Source: Pseudomonadota bacterium
Lineage (GTDB): Bacteria; Pseudomonadota; Alphaproteobacteria; Micropepsales; Micropepsaceae
Length of the DNA: 5,026 nucleotides
NCBI GenBank assembly: GCA_025360685.1
Contig: JANYBR010000181.1
Coordinates: 1 to 5,026 of the forward strand
Direction: 5' to 3'
In this document: in pieces, positions 1 through 5,026 of the stretch
Layout: each line of letters begins with the position of its first letter
Numbering within the stretch: the stretch's first letter is position 1
Made by a program: the position numbers and the translations under genes
The notes under the pieces: generated by a model
Database searches by the model: none
What the model was told of the DNA's origin: nothing
The model's input: only the letters and a program-made list of their open reading frames with translations

Positions 1-759
1 CGCGAGCGGCGCCGGATCGCGGCCGATGTCGATGGCGGTGGGATGGAACTGCACGAATTCCGGATCCGCGATGATGGCGCCGGCACGCGCGGCCATGCCA
101 AGGCCCTCGCCACGCGCTTCCAGCGGGTTGGTGGTGACGGCATAGAGAGCGCCGAGTCCGCCCGTCGCGAAGATGATCGCCGGGGCGCGGAACAGGATCA
201 GCCGCGTGTGGGTGCCGATGCCATGGCGCGCAAACAGCCCGGTGACCTTTCCGTCTTCCATCGCCAGTTCGATGGCGTGGAAGCCTTCGAGCAAGGAAAT
301 CGACGGCGCGGCCAGCGCACGTTCCGCCAGGGTGCGCGAAATCTCTGCGCCGGCGCGATCGCCCTTGATGTGTACGATGCGATTGGCGCTGTGCGCCGCT
401 TCGCGCCCGAGTGCGAGAGTACCGTCGGCCTTGCGGTCGAACGGCGCGCCGAAATTGACAAGATCGGCGATACGGGCCGCTGCTTCATGTGCGACAAAAG
501 CAGCGACCGCCGGATCGCAGAGCCCGGCGCCTGCCGTCATCGTGTCCGCGGCATGGCTTTGCCAGCTGTCGCTTTCGCCTATGGCCGCCGCGATGCCGCC
601 TTGTGCCCAGGCGCTGGACCCCGACATGCCCGGCCGTGTTCCCGCCAGCACGAGCGAAGGGAAGGGCGCCAACTTCAGGGCCGTAAACAGCCCCGCCACA
701 CCGGCGCCGAGGATGAGCGCGCCCTTGCATTCGATGATGCTGTCGACGTGGCGGGACAT
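1..759 (-). CDS. nadB: L-aspartate oxidase, N-terminal 253 residues (cut by window edge)
   Basis: This is an FAD flavoprotein of the cytoplasm that oxidises L-aspartate to iminoaspartate, the first step of de novo NAD synthesis. The reading frame is open from an ATG at 759 to base 1 without a stop. Residues 18-23 read GAGVAG, the Rossmann dinucleotide-binding motif. Residues 47-57 (GSSAWAQGGIA) are the conserved flavin-contact stretch of this family. LGREAAHSANRIVH (117-130) matches the substrate-site region, with E120 in the position of the E. coli active-site Glu. FATGG (197-201), TTNP (209-212) and EFVQFHPTA (234-242, H239) are further succinate dehydrogenase/NadB family blocks. Family members are usually 510-540 residues, so about half is missing; the C-terminal helical domain would lie left of the window. 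The start follows the nadA stop by only 3 nt, with AAAGG 8 nt before it, so the two are surely cotranscribed. A fumarate reductase-like protein is the only alternative, and the nadA context argues against it. Confidence 0.96.
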   Translation of the reverse strand, partial: MSRHVDSIIECKGALILGAGVAGLFTALKLAPFPSLVLAGTRPGMSGSSAWAQGGIAAAIGESDSWQSHAADTMTAGAGLCDPAVAAFVAHEAAARIADLVNFGAPFDRKADGTLALGREAAHSANRIVHIKGDRAGAEISRTLAERALAAPSISLLEGFHAIELAMEDGKVTGLFARHGIGTHTRLILFRAPAIIFATGGLGALYAVTTNPLEARGEGLGMAARAGAIIADPEFVQFHPTAIDIGRDPAPLA

Positions 760-762
760 GGT

Positions 763-1803
763 TCAGGCCTTTGCCGGCAGCTTCACGGCCAGCATGCGAT
801 CAATCGCCTTCCTTGCCCGCACCGAAATCGCCGGATCGACAAACACTTCGGTGGTCATCGTCTGGAGCGAGTTCAGGATTTTGGCCAACGTGATGCGTTT
901 CATGTGCGGGCACAGATTGCACGGCCGCACGAATTCAATGTCGGGATACTCTGCGGCGACGTTGTCGCTCATCGAGCACTCGGTGACCATGACGACGCGG
1001 GCCGGGCGGTTCTTGCCGACATAGTTGATCATCGCCGAGGTCGAGCCGGAGAAATCGGATTCGGCGACGACTTCTGGCGGACATTCGGGATGCGACAGCA
1101 CGACGATGCCCGGATTGGCCTTGCGATAGTCGCGGATTTCGGCGGCCGTGAAGCGCTCATGCACTTCGCAGGCGCCTTCCCAGGTGATGACCTTCACGCC
1201 GGTCTGATTGGCGACGTTCTGCGCGAGATACTTGTCCGGGATCATGATGACCGTGTCGACGCCATACTCTCGCGCGATCTCCTCGACGACCGCGACTGCA
1301 TTGCCCGACGTGCAGCAGACATCGCTTTCAGCCTTCACATCGGCGGACGTGTTCACGTAGGTGACGATCGGCAGGCCGGGATACTTCGCCTTCAAGAGGC
1401 GCACATCGGCACCGGTAATCGAGGCGGCCAGCGAGCAACCGGCCTTCGCATCGGGAATGAGCACGGTTTTTTCGGGGCAAATGATCTTCGACGTCTCCGC
1501 CATGAAGTGGACGCCGGCCTGTACGATAATCTTCGCGTCCGTCCGTCCAGCCTCGCGTGCCAGAGCCAGACTGTCGCCGACGAAATCGGAGACGCAGTGG
1601 AAGATCTCCGGCGTCATGTAGTTGTGGCCGAGAATGACCGCGTTCTTTTCGCGCTTGAGCTTGTTGATGGCGGCGATGGTCGGCGCAAATGTCGGCCATT
1701 CGATCTCCGGCACCACGTGGGAGATCTTCGCGTACAGCGCGCGCGTTTCGCGCGCGATCTGTGGCGTGTAGGCCAGTTCCAACCCCATTCCTGCGGCTCC
1801 CAT
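763..1803 (-). CDS. nadA: quinolinate synthase A
   Basis: This is a [4Fe-4S] cytoplasmic enzyme that condenses iminoaspartate with dihydroxyacetone phosphate to quinolinate, the second step of de novo NAD synthesis. The product is 346 residues, about the length of E. coli NadA. Three pseudo-repeat domains are recognisable: AVILGHNYMTPEIFHC (55-70), then DAKAGCSLA (118-126), VNTSADVKAESD (150-161), TWEGACEVH (207-215), LSHPECPP (236-243), and FVRPCNLCPHMKRI (291-304). By comparison with family ligands, the cluster cysteines are inferred to be C123, C212 and C298; C295 completes a CxxC pair that in E. coli NadA can be redox-sensitive. The ATG at 1803 is chosen because AGGAGG sits 5 nt before it; a second Met at residue 6 has no such site. 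It is the first gene of the nadAB unit, downstream of two candidate operators and a promoter. No truncation or missing key residue is seen. Confidence 0.97.
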   Translation of the reverse strand: MGAAGMGLELAYTPQIARETRALYAKISHVVPEIEWPTFAPTIAAINKLKREKNAVILGHNYMTPEIFHCVSDFVGDSLALAREAGRTDAKIIVQAGVHFMAETSKIICPEKTVLIPDAKAGCSLAASITGADVRLLKAKYPGLPIVTYVNTSADVKAESDVCCTSGNAVAVVEEIAREYGVDTVIMIPDKYLAQNVANQTGVKVITWEGACEVHERFTAAEIRDYRKANPGIVVLSHPECPPEVVAESDFSGSTSAMINYVGKNRPARVVMVTECSMSDNVAAEYPDIEFVRPCNLCPHMKRITLAKILNSLQTMTTEVFVDPAISVRARKAIDRMLAVKLPAKA

Positions 1804-1808
1804 GATTG

Positions 1809-1814
1809 CCTCCT
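1809..1814 (-). promoter_or_regulatory. ribosome binding site of nadA
   Basis: AGGAGG on the minus strand lies 5 nt before the ATG at 1803. It is a full match to the anti-Shine-Dalgarno core and fixes the nadA start over the in-frame Met five codons later. The upstream palindrome at 1819-1835 ends only 4 nt before it, so a protein bound there, if acting on DNA, sits just before the translation start. Confidence 0.85.
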
Positions 1815-1818
1815 ATTA

Positions 1819-1835
1819 ATACTCAACTTGAGTAT
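1819..1835. promoter_or_regulatory. candidate NadQ operator 1 (perfect 17-bp palindrome)
   Basis: ATACTCAACTTGAGTAT is a perfect inverted repeat of two 8-bp arms around one central base. It is AT-rich in a GC-rich genome and lies in the leader of nadA, next to the gene for a NadQ-type regulator. A second site 68 bp away centre to centre (1887-1903) shares the outer pattern AT-R-CT...TGAG-Y-AT. Pairing of the site with this regulator is inferred from proximity, symmetry and duplication. It overlaps a possible TATACT -10 hexamer (1831-1836, minus strand), though no good -35 is seen for that one. Confidence 0.75.
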
Positions 1836-1846
1836 ATATCTAGGGC

Positions 1847-1871
1847 AAAAAGACCGGCCTTCAATGGCCGG
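1847..1871 (-). terminator. terminator-like hairpin with U-run in the nadA leader
   Basis: Read on the minus strand, CCGGCC (1871-1866), a 6-base loop ATTGAA and GGCCGG (1859-1854) form a perfect 6-bp all-G/C stem, followed directly by TCTTTTT. This is the form of a short intrinsic terminator. It lies downstream of nadQ (stop at 1952) and so may end nadQ transcripts. However, the best nadA promoter (1887-1914) is upstream of it, so nadA transcripts from that promoter would have to pass through. It could then be an attenuator, a weak terminator or a 5' stabilising hairpin. The U-run is interrupted by one C. Confidence 0.55.
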
Positions 1872-1884
1872 ATGCATTAGGCTG

Positions 1885-1905
1885 TTATGCTACATATGAG
1901 CATAA
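1885..1905. promoter_or_regulatory. candidate NadQ operator 2, overlapping the nadAB promoter
   Basis: Arms TTATGCT (1885-1891) and AGCATAA (1899-1905) are perfectly complementary around a 7-base centre. The inner 17 bp, ATGCTACATATGAGCAT (1887-1903), aligns without gaps with the perfect palindrome at 1819-1835, sharing AT, CT and TGAG plus the closing AT. It lies within the predicted nadAB promoter, between -35 and -10. Assignment to NadQ is inferred from the neighbouring regulator gene and the duplicated site. Confidence 0.7.
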
Positions 1906-1914
1906 GTCTGTCAA
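1887..1914 (-). promoter_or_regulatory. predicted sigma-70 promoter of nadAB
   Basis: On the minus strand a perfect -35 hexamer TTGACA (1914-1909) is followed by a 16-bp spacer and TAGCAT (1892-1887), which matches four of six bases of the -10 consensus. Transcription would start near 1880, giving a leader of about 77 nt before the nadA ATG. The second palindromic site (1885-1905) covers most of the spacer and the -10, which suits repression by blocking RNA polymerase. The start site is predicted only. Confidence 0.55.
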
Positions 1915-1916
1915 GT

Positions 1917-1933
1917 ATCGGTAAACAACCGAT
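1917..1933. repeat. 17-bp inverted repeat between nadQ stop and nadA promoter
   Basis: ATCGGT and ACCGAT arms of 6 bp flank the 5-base centre AAACA. It starts 3 bp upstream of the predicted -35 and 18 bp after the nadQ stop codon. It does not resemble the two candidate NadQ sites, and no U-run follows on the minus strand, so it is not a standard terminator. It could be a nadQ 3'-end hairpin or a site for another regulator. Confidence 0.45.
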
Positions 1934-1951
1934 TCCCTGACATTTCGTCGC

Positions 1952-2908
1952 TCAAATCGTCTTCCTTGTTCCCAGGCGCACCCCGGGGGCGGGGCGCTCG
2001 CGCAGCACCTCGCGGCGGAAGCGGAATAGCTCGGCCGGCCGGCCACGCGCCTGTGTCGCAAACTTGCCGGTGCCTTCGACCAGGCCCTGATCCTCCATCA
2101 GGCGGCGGAAATTCTGCTTGTGCAGGCGGATGCCGGAAATCGCTTCGACGGTCCGTTGCAGTTCCAGCAGCGTGAAATTGGGCGGCATCAACTCGAACAC
2201 GACCGGGCGATATTTCATCTTGCCGCGCAGGCGGGCGATCGCAGTGGCAAGAATCCGGCGGTGGTCGAACGTCATGCTTGCGCCGAGCGCTGCACTTGCC
2301 GATGTCTTGCGCCCGTCGCGCACCGCCTCCTGCACCAGACCGGCCTCGTAGAGAAGCTCATAACGCTCAAGCACTTTTTCTTCGTCCCAGGACAGTCCGT
2401 CAGCCCCGAAGCAAAGACGGACACGGTCGCGGCGCAGCTCCGTCACCTCGCTCGTTGGCGCCGCTTTCACGAACTGCTTGAGGACAGGCATAATCGACTG
2501 ATCGATGATGGCCGGTTTGGTGTCGCGCCAATCTTCCCAGGGGAAGTAGCGATACCAGTCGCTCCACCGCGTGTCGGGCGCCTTCAGTTCACGTGCCTGA
2601 CGTGTCAGCGCGAGATAGCCGACGGACACCACGCGCGCGCCTTCGTCGGGTGTCGGCAAGTGGCGGCCGCGATCGCCGAACGTGTAGAGTTGTTCCGCGT
2701 ATCCGAGGTCGAGATAGGTCTGTTCGCCAACCCATTTGCGCAAACCGCTGTCGAGCGTGCGATGGTTCAGCGGATCGAACGGACCGAAGGGCAGGGCGTC
2801 CTCGGCGCCGGCATGATGCACGACCAATACGCTCGGCCGCTCGTCAGCGACCGATACGATGGCCGCGGACAGGCCGATGCTGACAACGTGTTTGGTCTTG
2901 GCGCTCAC
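1952..2908 (-). CDS. nadQ: NadQ-type transcriptional regulator of NAD synthesis (Nudix-like + winged helix)
   Basis: This 318-residue protein is a predicted DNA-binding regulator of nadAB. Residues 7-105 form a Nudix-like fold region: strands around IGLSAAIVSV, then LPFGPFDPLNHRTLD (39-53), EQLYTFGDRGR (72-82) and RVVSVGYLAL (92-101). The last two blocks are close to the signature after the Nudix box in NrtR repressors. The helix that should carry REXXEE reads LRKWVGEQTYLDL (56-68), so the metal-binding glutamates are absent and hydrolase activity is unlikely. Residues 235-300 resemble the NrtR winged helix: VVFELMPPNFTLLELQRTVEAI, QNFRRLMEDQGLVEGTG, GRPAELFRFR. The middle (about 110-230) is helical linker I cannot assign. 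The start is GTG at 2908, overlapping the phosphatase stop in GTGA, so translation is probably coupled. No candidate operator was found before its own gene cluster. It lies next to nadA and the paired palindromes there, which fits local control. An active Nudix hydrolase is the less likely alternative. Confidence 0.85.
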   Translation of the reverse strand: MSAKTKHVVSIGLSAAIVSVADERPSVLVVHHAGAEDALPFGPFDPLNHRTLDSGLRKWVGEQTYLDLGYAEQLYTFGDRGRHLPTPDEGARVVSVGYLALTRQARELKAPDTRWSDWYRYFPWEDWRDTKPAIIDQSIMPVLKQFVKAAPTSEVTELRRDRVRLCFGADGLSWDEEKVLERYELLYEAGLVQEAVRDGRKTSASAALGASMTFDHRRILATAIARLRGKMKYRPVVFELMPPNFTLLELQRTVEAISGIRLHKQNFRRLMEDQGLVEGTGKFATQARGRPAELFRFRREVLRERPAPGVRLGTRKTI

Positions 2909-3423
2909 AATCCCACCAGCGGGAACTCGACGATCGTGCCCTCGGCGACGACTTCACCGGCGCCGATGCTCTTGATCGCGTCGATCATGCGTCCCTGCCG
3001 ATCCAACAACTCGTCGGCATATTGCACCAGCAAGGCATTGGGGTAGGCATGCGGCGCGCGATTGCGGATCGCCCATGCCGCTGCCAGTTCGCTACCAGGC
3101 CCGAGTCGGTCACACAGGATAGTGTAGGTCGCAGCCATCGAACGGCTGACCCCCGCCCAGCAATGAACCAGGATCGGGTCGTCCGCAGGCCAGCTGCGCG
3201 TAAAGGCGAGCAGCGCTTCGATGTGAGCGCGGGCCGGCGGATTTTCGCCGGCGCGGATGTCCACGATGTCGTTGACGCCCAGACGCAGGTGACGGTCCTC
3301 GCGGAAGCCCTTCGGCGTTTCGATCATGTGCTCGGGTGAGAGCAGCGTCACAAGGTGCGACGGCTTGTGCGTACGTATGACATTCGGAACGGCGGACAGA
3401 GGCGTGACGAGAATGCGGGACAT
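2905..3423 (-). CDS. predicted protein tyrosine phosphatase (CX5R, dual-specificity-like)
   Basis: This 172-residue soluble protein carries the phosphatase loop VHCWAGVSRS (86-95), with nucleophile C88 and phosphate-binding R94 (HCX5RS). NDIVD (51-55) lies at the distance expected for the general acid, making D52 or D55 the candidate. Short length and low complexity outside the loop fit the small predicted tyrosine phosphatases common in Alphaproteobacteria; the natural substrate is unknown and could be a phosphoprotein, an inositol phosphate or a nucleotide. There is no signal peptide or membrane segment. The gene starts 38 nt after the HD hydrolase stop, with only a weak ribosome site (AGGGA) before the ATG. 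Its TGA overlaps the GTG of nadQ by 4 nt, which suggests coexpression with the regulator. The fold assignment is firm; the role is not known. Confidence 0.85.
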   Translation of the reverse strand: MSRILVTPLSAVPNVIRTHKPSHLVTLLSPEHMIETPKGFREDRHLRLGVNDIVDIRAGENPPARAHIEALLAFTRSWPADDPILVHCWAGVSRSMAATYTILCDRLGPGSELAAAWAIRNRAPHAYPNALLVQYADELLDRQGRMIDAIKSIGAGEVVAEGTIVEFPLVGL

Positions 3424-3461
3424 GGATCCCTAGCTAGCGGAGGAAACGGCCGGGAGGAAGG

Positions 3462-4049
3462 CTAAGCCGCCAGCCTTTGGAATCTTTGCAGAAACTGGGC
3501 CTGCGCCTCACCGGTCGCGAGTGGTACCAGACGGGGCGTGCGCAGGGTTTTGGGCGGAATGCCGAAGAAGCGGCGGGCCACGGCTGGTTCGAAGCCCGCC
3601 AGCTGGGTGGCCTCGAAATAGGCGGCAATCAGGTCTGCCTTTTTGAATAGCGTGGTCAGGGCTACTGAAGCCTTGGGTGGGAGTCCGAAGCGGATATGAA
3701 TTGCGCTCTGAAGTTTAAGCTCCAACGCCTTGTAATCGATACCAATTGCCACTTTGAACGGGCTGATGAGGTCGCCGATCACATATTCCTGCGCATCGTG
3801 CAGCAGCGCCATCAGGCGAACGTCCCGGGTCAGTCGGGGGTTCAGATCAGCCGTGATCCGTTCGACCAGCACACAGTGTTGTGCGACCGAAAAAGCGTGC
3901 TCGCCCTTGGTCTGACCGTTCCAGCGCGCCACCCTCGCAAGGCCGTGTGCGATGTCCTCGATCTCGATGTCGAGCGGCGACGGATCAAGCAGGTCGAGCC
4001 TGCGGCCGCTGAGCATGCGCTGCCAGGCACGGGGTTGTAGTTTGGCCAT
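3462..4049 (-). CDS. HD-domain phosphohydrolase, YfbR 5'-nucleotidase-like
   Basis: This is a metal-dependent HD-superfamily hydrolase of 195 residues, close to the 199 of E. coli YfbR, a deoxyribonucleoside 5'-monophosphatase. Visible landmarks, numbered from this start, are VARWNG (40-45, with the R42-W43 pair seen in YfbR), GEHAFSVAQH (49-58, metal ligand H51), LLHDAQEYVIGD (82-93, H84-D85 and E88) and KKADLIAAYFEA (137-148, D139). The whole set of expected metal ligands is present, so the enzyme should be active; substrate preference cannot be read from sequence. The ATG at 4049 is preferred because AGTGGA precedes it and the protein then begins MAKLQPRAWQRML, typical of the family. An in-frame ATG at 4076 would add nine residues with no ribosome site. 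It is the first gene of the HD-phosphatase-nadQ cluster. A nucleotide-related role beside an NAD regulator is suggestive only. Confidence 0.84.
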   Translation of the reverse strand: MAKLQPRAWQRMLSGRRLDLLDPSPLDIEIEDIAHGLARVARWNGQTKGEHAFSVAQHCVLVERITADLNPRLTRDVRLMALLHDAQEYVIGDLISPFKVAIGIDYKALELKLQSAIHIRFGLPPKASVALTTLFKKADLIAAYFEATQLAGFEPAVARRFFGIPPKTLRTPRLVPLATGEAQAQFLQRFQRLAA

Positions 4050-4223
4050 TGCGGTCCACTTTCGAGGGACGCACATTTACCCAGAAAGCGGTTTGGAGCG
4101 CGAGCCTCTGATCAACTCCGATGGCATGGCGGCAGGGCTTTGCCGCGGCTTGACGGAGTGTGATGCTTCCGGGAACGCTTCGCCTGTCGGCGGCGAGCGA
4201 ACGGCAAATTTTCGGAGGGCTCC
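4050..4223. other. divergent intergenic region between HD hydrolase and universal stress protein genes
   Basis: This 174-bp stretch should carry promoters for both divergent units. A TTGACG (4150-4155, plus strand) is the best -35-like hexamer for the stress gene, but no good -10 lies at the right distance. On the minus strand TTGATC is present without a convincing -10. No copy of the palindrome seen before nadA occurs here, so the hydrolase-nadQ cluster shows no sign of self-regulation by that site. I see no RNA gene or terminator. Confidence 0.5.
4214..4219 (+). promoter_or_regulatory. ribosome binding site of the universal stress protein gene
   Basis: GGAGGG lies 4 nt before the ATG at 4224 and supports this start for the stress protein gene. 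Confidence 0.75.
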
Positions 4224-5026
4224 ATGTCCATCGTCAAGATACTGGCGCCATTGACCGGTGGCTCGCGCGATACGGTCGTTCTGGCCTGTGCCTTCGCCGC
4301 CGCCAAGCCGTTCCATGCGCATGTCGCGGCTCTGTTCGTGCGGCCAGACGCGAGCGAGGCGGTGCCGTTTTTCGGCGACGGCGTGTCGGCGACCGTGGTG
4401 CAGGAAATTTCGGAGGCAGCGAAAGTGGCCGCCGACGCTGCGATCAAAATAGCGCGCGCCACGCTCGATGCCTCGGCCAAGGCAGCCGGCGTAATGATCG
4501 TCGACTTTGCTGTGCCGGGCGCCGCGGTCACCGCCTCGTTCCGCGAGGTCCTCGGCAGCTTTGCCGATCAGGTCACCCTGGCGGCGAGGCTGTCCGACCT
4601 GGTCGTATTCGGACCGCTCAAGGAAGGCGACCGTCCCGGCCTCACCGAAGCATTCGAGGCAACGCTTCTCGAAACAGGCAGGCCAGTGCTGCTGAGTGCG
4701 ACCGCGGCCCAACCTGCTTTCTGCAAGAAGATAGCGCTCGCCTGGAACGAAAGCGTGGCATCGGCGCACGCCGTCACTGCTGCGTTGCCCTTCCTAAAGT
4801 GCGCCGAGAGTGTGGAGATACTCTGCGTCACGCGCGCACAGGACGAGCCGATCGATAGTCGCGAACTGAAGACCTATCTGAGCCTGCACGGGATCGCGGT
4901 GACGGAACGGCTGGTCGACGCGGGTACGCGGGTCGTTGGCGATGTTTTGCTGGAAGAAGCGGTCAAGAGCGGCGCGGGTATGCTGGTGTCTGGCGGATAT
5001 GGCCACAGCCGATTGCGCGAAATGTT
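4224..5026 (+). CDS. tandem-domain universal stress protein (C-terminus cut by window edge)
   Basis: The frame is open for 267 codons from ATG 4224 to the window end. The first UspA-like half (about 1-155) begins MSIVKILAPLTGG and contains DLVVFGPL (125-132), but it lacks the usual glycine-rich nucleotide loop. The second half (about 166-267) has KKIALAWNESVASAHAVTAA (168-187), typical of the start of C-terminal domains in double Usp proteins. It ends in MLVSGGYGHSRLREM (253-267), the beginning of the ATP-binding GxxGxSxL-type loop. Such proteins are usually 270-285 residues, so only a short tail should be missing. They are cytoplasmic and respond to stress, starvation or oxygen limitation; no specific partner can be named. 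Transcription diverges from the HD hydrolase cluster. The pattern of one degenerate and one intact nucleotide site suggests a single ATP site per chain, which is inference from the family. Confidence 0.9.
   Translation, partial: MSIVKILAPLTGGSRDTVVLACAFAAAKPFHAHVAALFVRPDASEAVPFFGDGVSATVVQEISEAAKVAADAAIKIARATLDASAKAAGVMIVDFAVPGAAVTASFREVLGSFADQVTLAARLSDLVVFGPLKEGDRPGLTEAFEATLLETGRPVLLSATAAQPAFCKKIALAWNESVASAHAVTAALPFLKCAESVEILCVTRAQDEPIDSRELKTYLSLHGIAVTERLVDAGTRVVGDVLLEEAVKSGAGMLVSGGYGHSRLREM

Noticed and set aside
965..977. GCTCATCGAGC dyad inside nadA as a further operator
   Set aside because: It lacks the outer AT-R and Y-AT bases and the 17-bp spacing of the two leader sites, and it is explained by coding sequence for ECSMSD.
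43..1899. Long plus-strand open frame of 618 codons opposite nadB and nadA
   Set aside because: It is antisense to two well-recognised enzymes, is rich in Arg, Asp and Gly with no domain I recognise, and reads through the nadA regulatory region. This is typical of antisense frames in GC-rich DNA.
2120..3046. Plus-strand open frame of 308 codons opposite nadQ and the phosphatase gene
   Set aside because: It is antisense to real genes with clear motifs, crosses the boundary between them, and shows no recognisable protein family or ribosome site.
4050..4076. N-terminal extension of the HD hydrolase from the ATG at 4076
   Set aside because: No ribosome site precedes it and the nine added residues do not look like part of the family; the ATG at 4049 has AGTGGA before it.
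4150..4178. Promoter for the stress protein gene with TTGACG as -35
   Set aside because: The hexamer 17 bp downstream (GAACGC) does not resemble a -10, so the promoter cannot be supported from sequence alone.
4077..4858. Frames of 230 codons (minus, 4077-4769) and 232 codons (plus, 4160-4858) around the stress protein gene
   Set aside because: Both are out of frame with, or antisense to, the universal stress protein whose frame gives clear family motifs and has GGAGGG before its ATG. Their translations are Arg-rich and unrecognisable.

Overview
The window is GC-rich chromosomal DNA from an alphaproteobacterium, probably Rhizobiales. The support is the nadA-nadB order, a NadQ-type regulator (a family I know from Alphaproteobacteria) and the style of the HD hydrolase, tyrosine phosphatase and double-domain universal stress proteins. 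No mobile element, CRISPR array, tRNA or rRNA gene is visible. Coding density is high and there is no gene-free stretch over 300 bases. The two real intergenic regions are about 150 and 175 bases.

Left half, minus strand: the de novo NAD pathway. nadA (quinolinate synthase, 763-1803) is followed after 3 nt by nadB (L-aspartate oxidase, start at 759, running off the left edge). NadB oxidises aspartate to iminoaspartate, which NadA condenses with dihydroxyacetone phosphate to quinolinate. nadC would be expected beyond the left edge but is not seen.

The 148-bp region before nadA (1804-1951) is the densest regulatory stretch. It holds a perfect 17-bp palindrome (1819-1835), a related 17-bp site (1887-1903) lying on a TTGACA-16-TAGCAT promoter, a third unrelated dyad (1917-1933), and a terminator-like hairpin with a U-run (1847-1871) between promoter and start codon. 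The two related sites are the best candidates for operators of the adjacent regulator.

Middle, minus strand: a compact three-gene cluster, an HD-domain phosphohydrolase resembling YfbR 5'-nucleotidase (3462-4049), a CX5R tyrosine-phosphatase-like protein (2905-3423) and nadQ (1952-2908). The phosphatase stop and the nadQ GTG start overlap in the tetranucleotide GTGA. NadQ has an N-terminal Nudix-like domain without the catalytic Nudix box and a C-terminal winged-helix domain resembling NrtR, fitting a repressor that senses a nucleotide and controls nadAB.

Right end, plus strand: a divergent tandem-domain universal stress protein gene starting at 4224 and cut by the right edge, with about 174 bp between it and the HD gene.

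The main point of interest is the local NAD control module: regulator, paired operators and a possible leader terminator, with two uncharacterised hydrolases translationally or transcriptionally linked to the regulator. The pathway and regulator family are known. The operator architecture, leader hairpin and hydrolase link are the parts worth checking.
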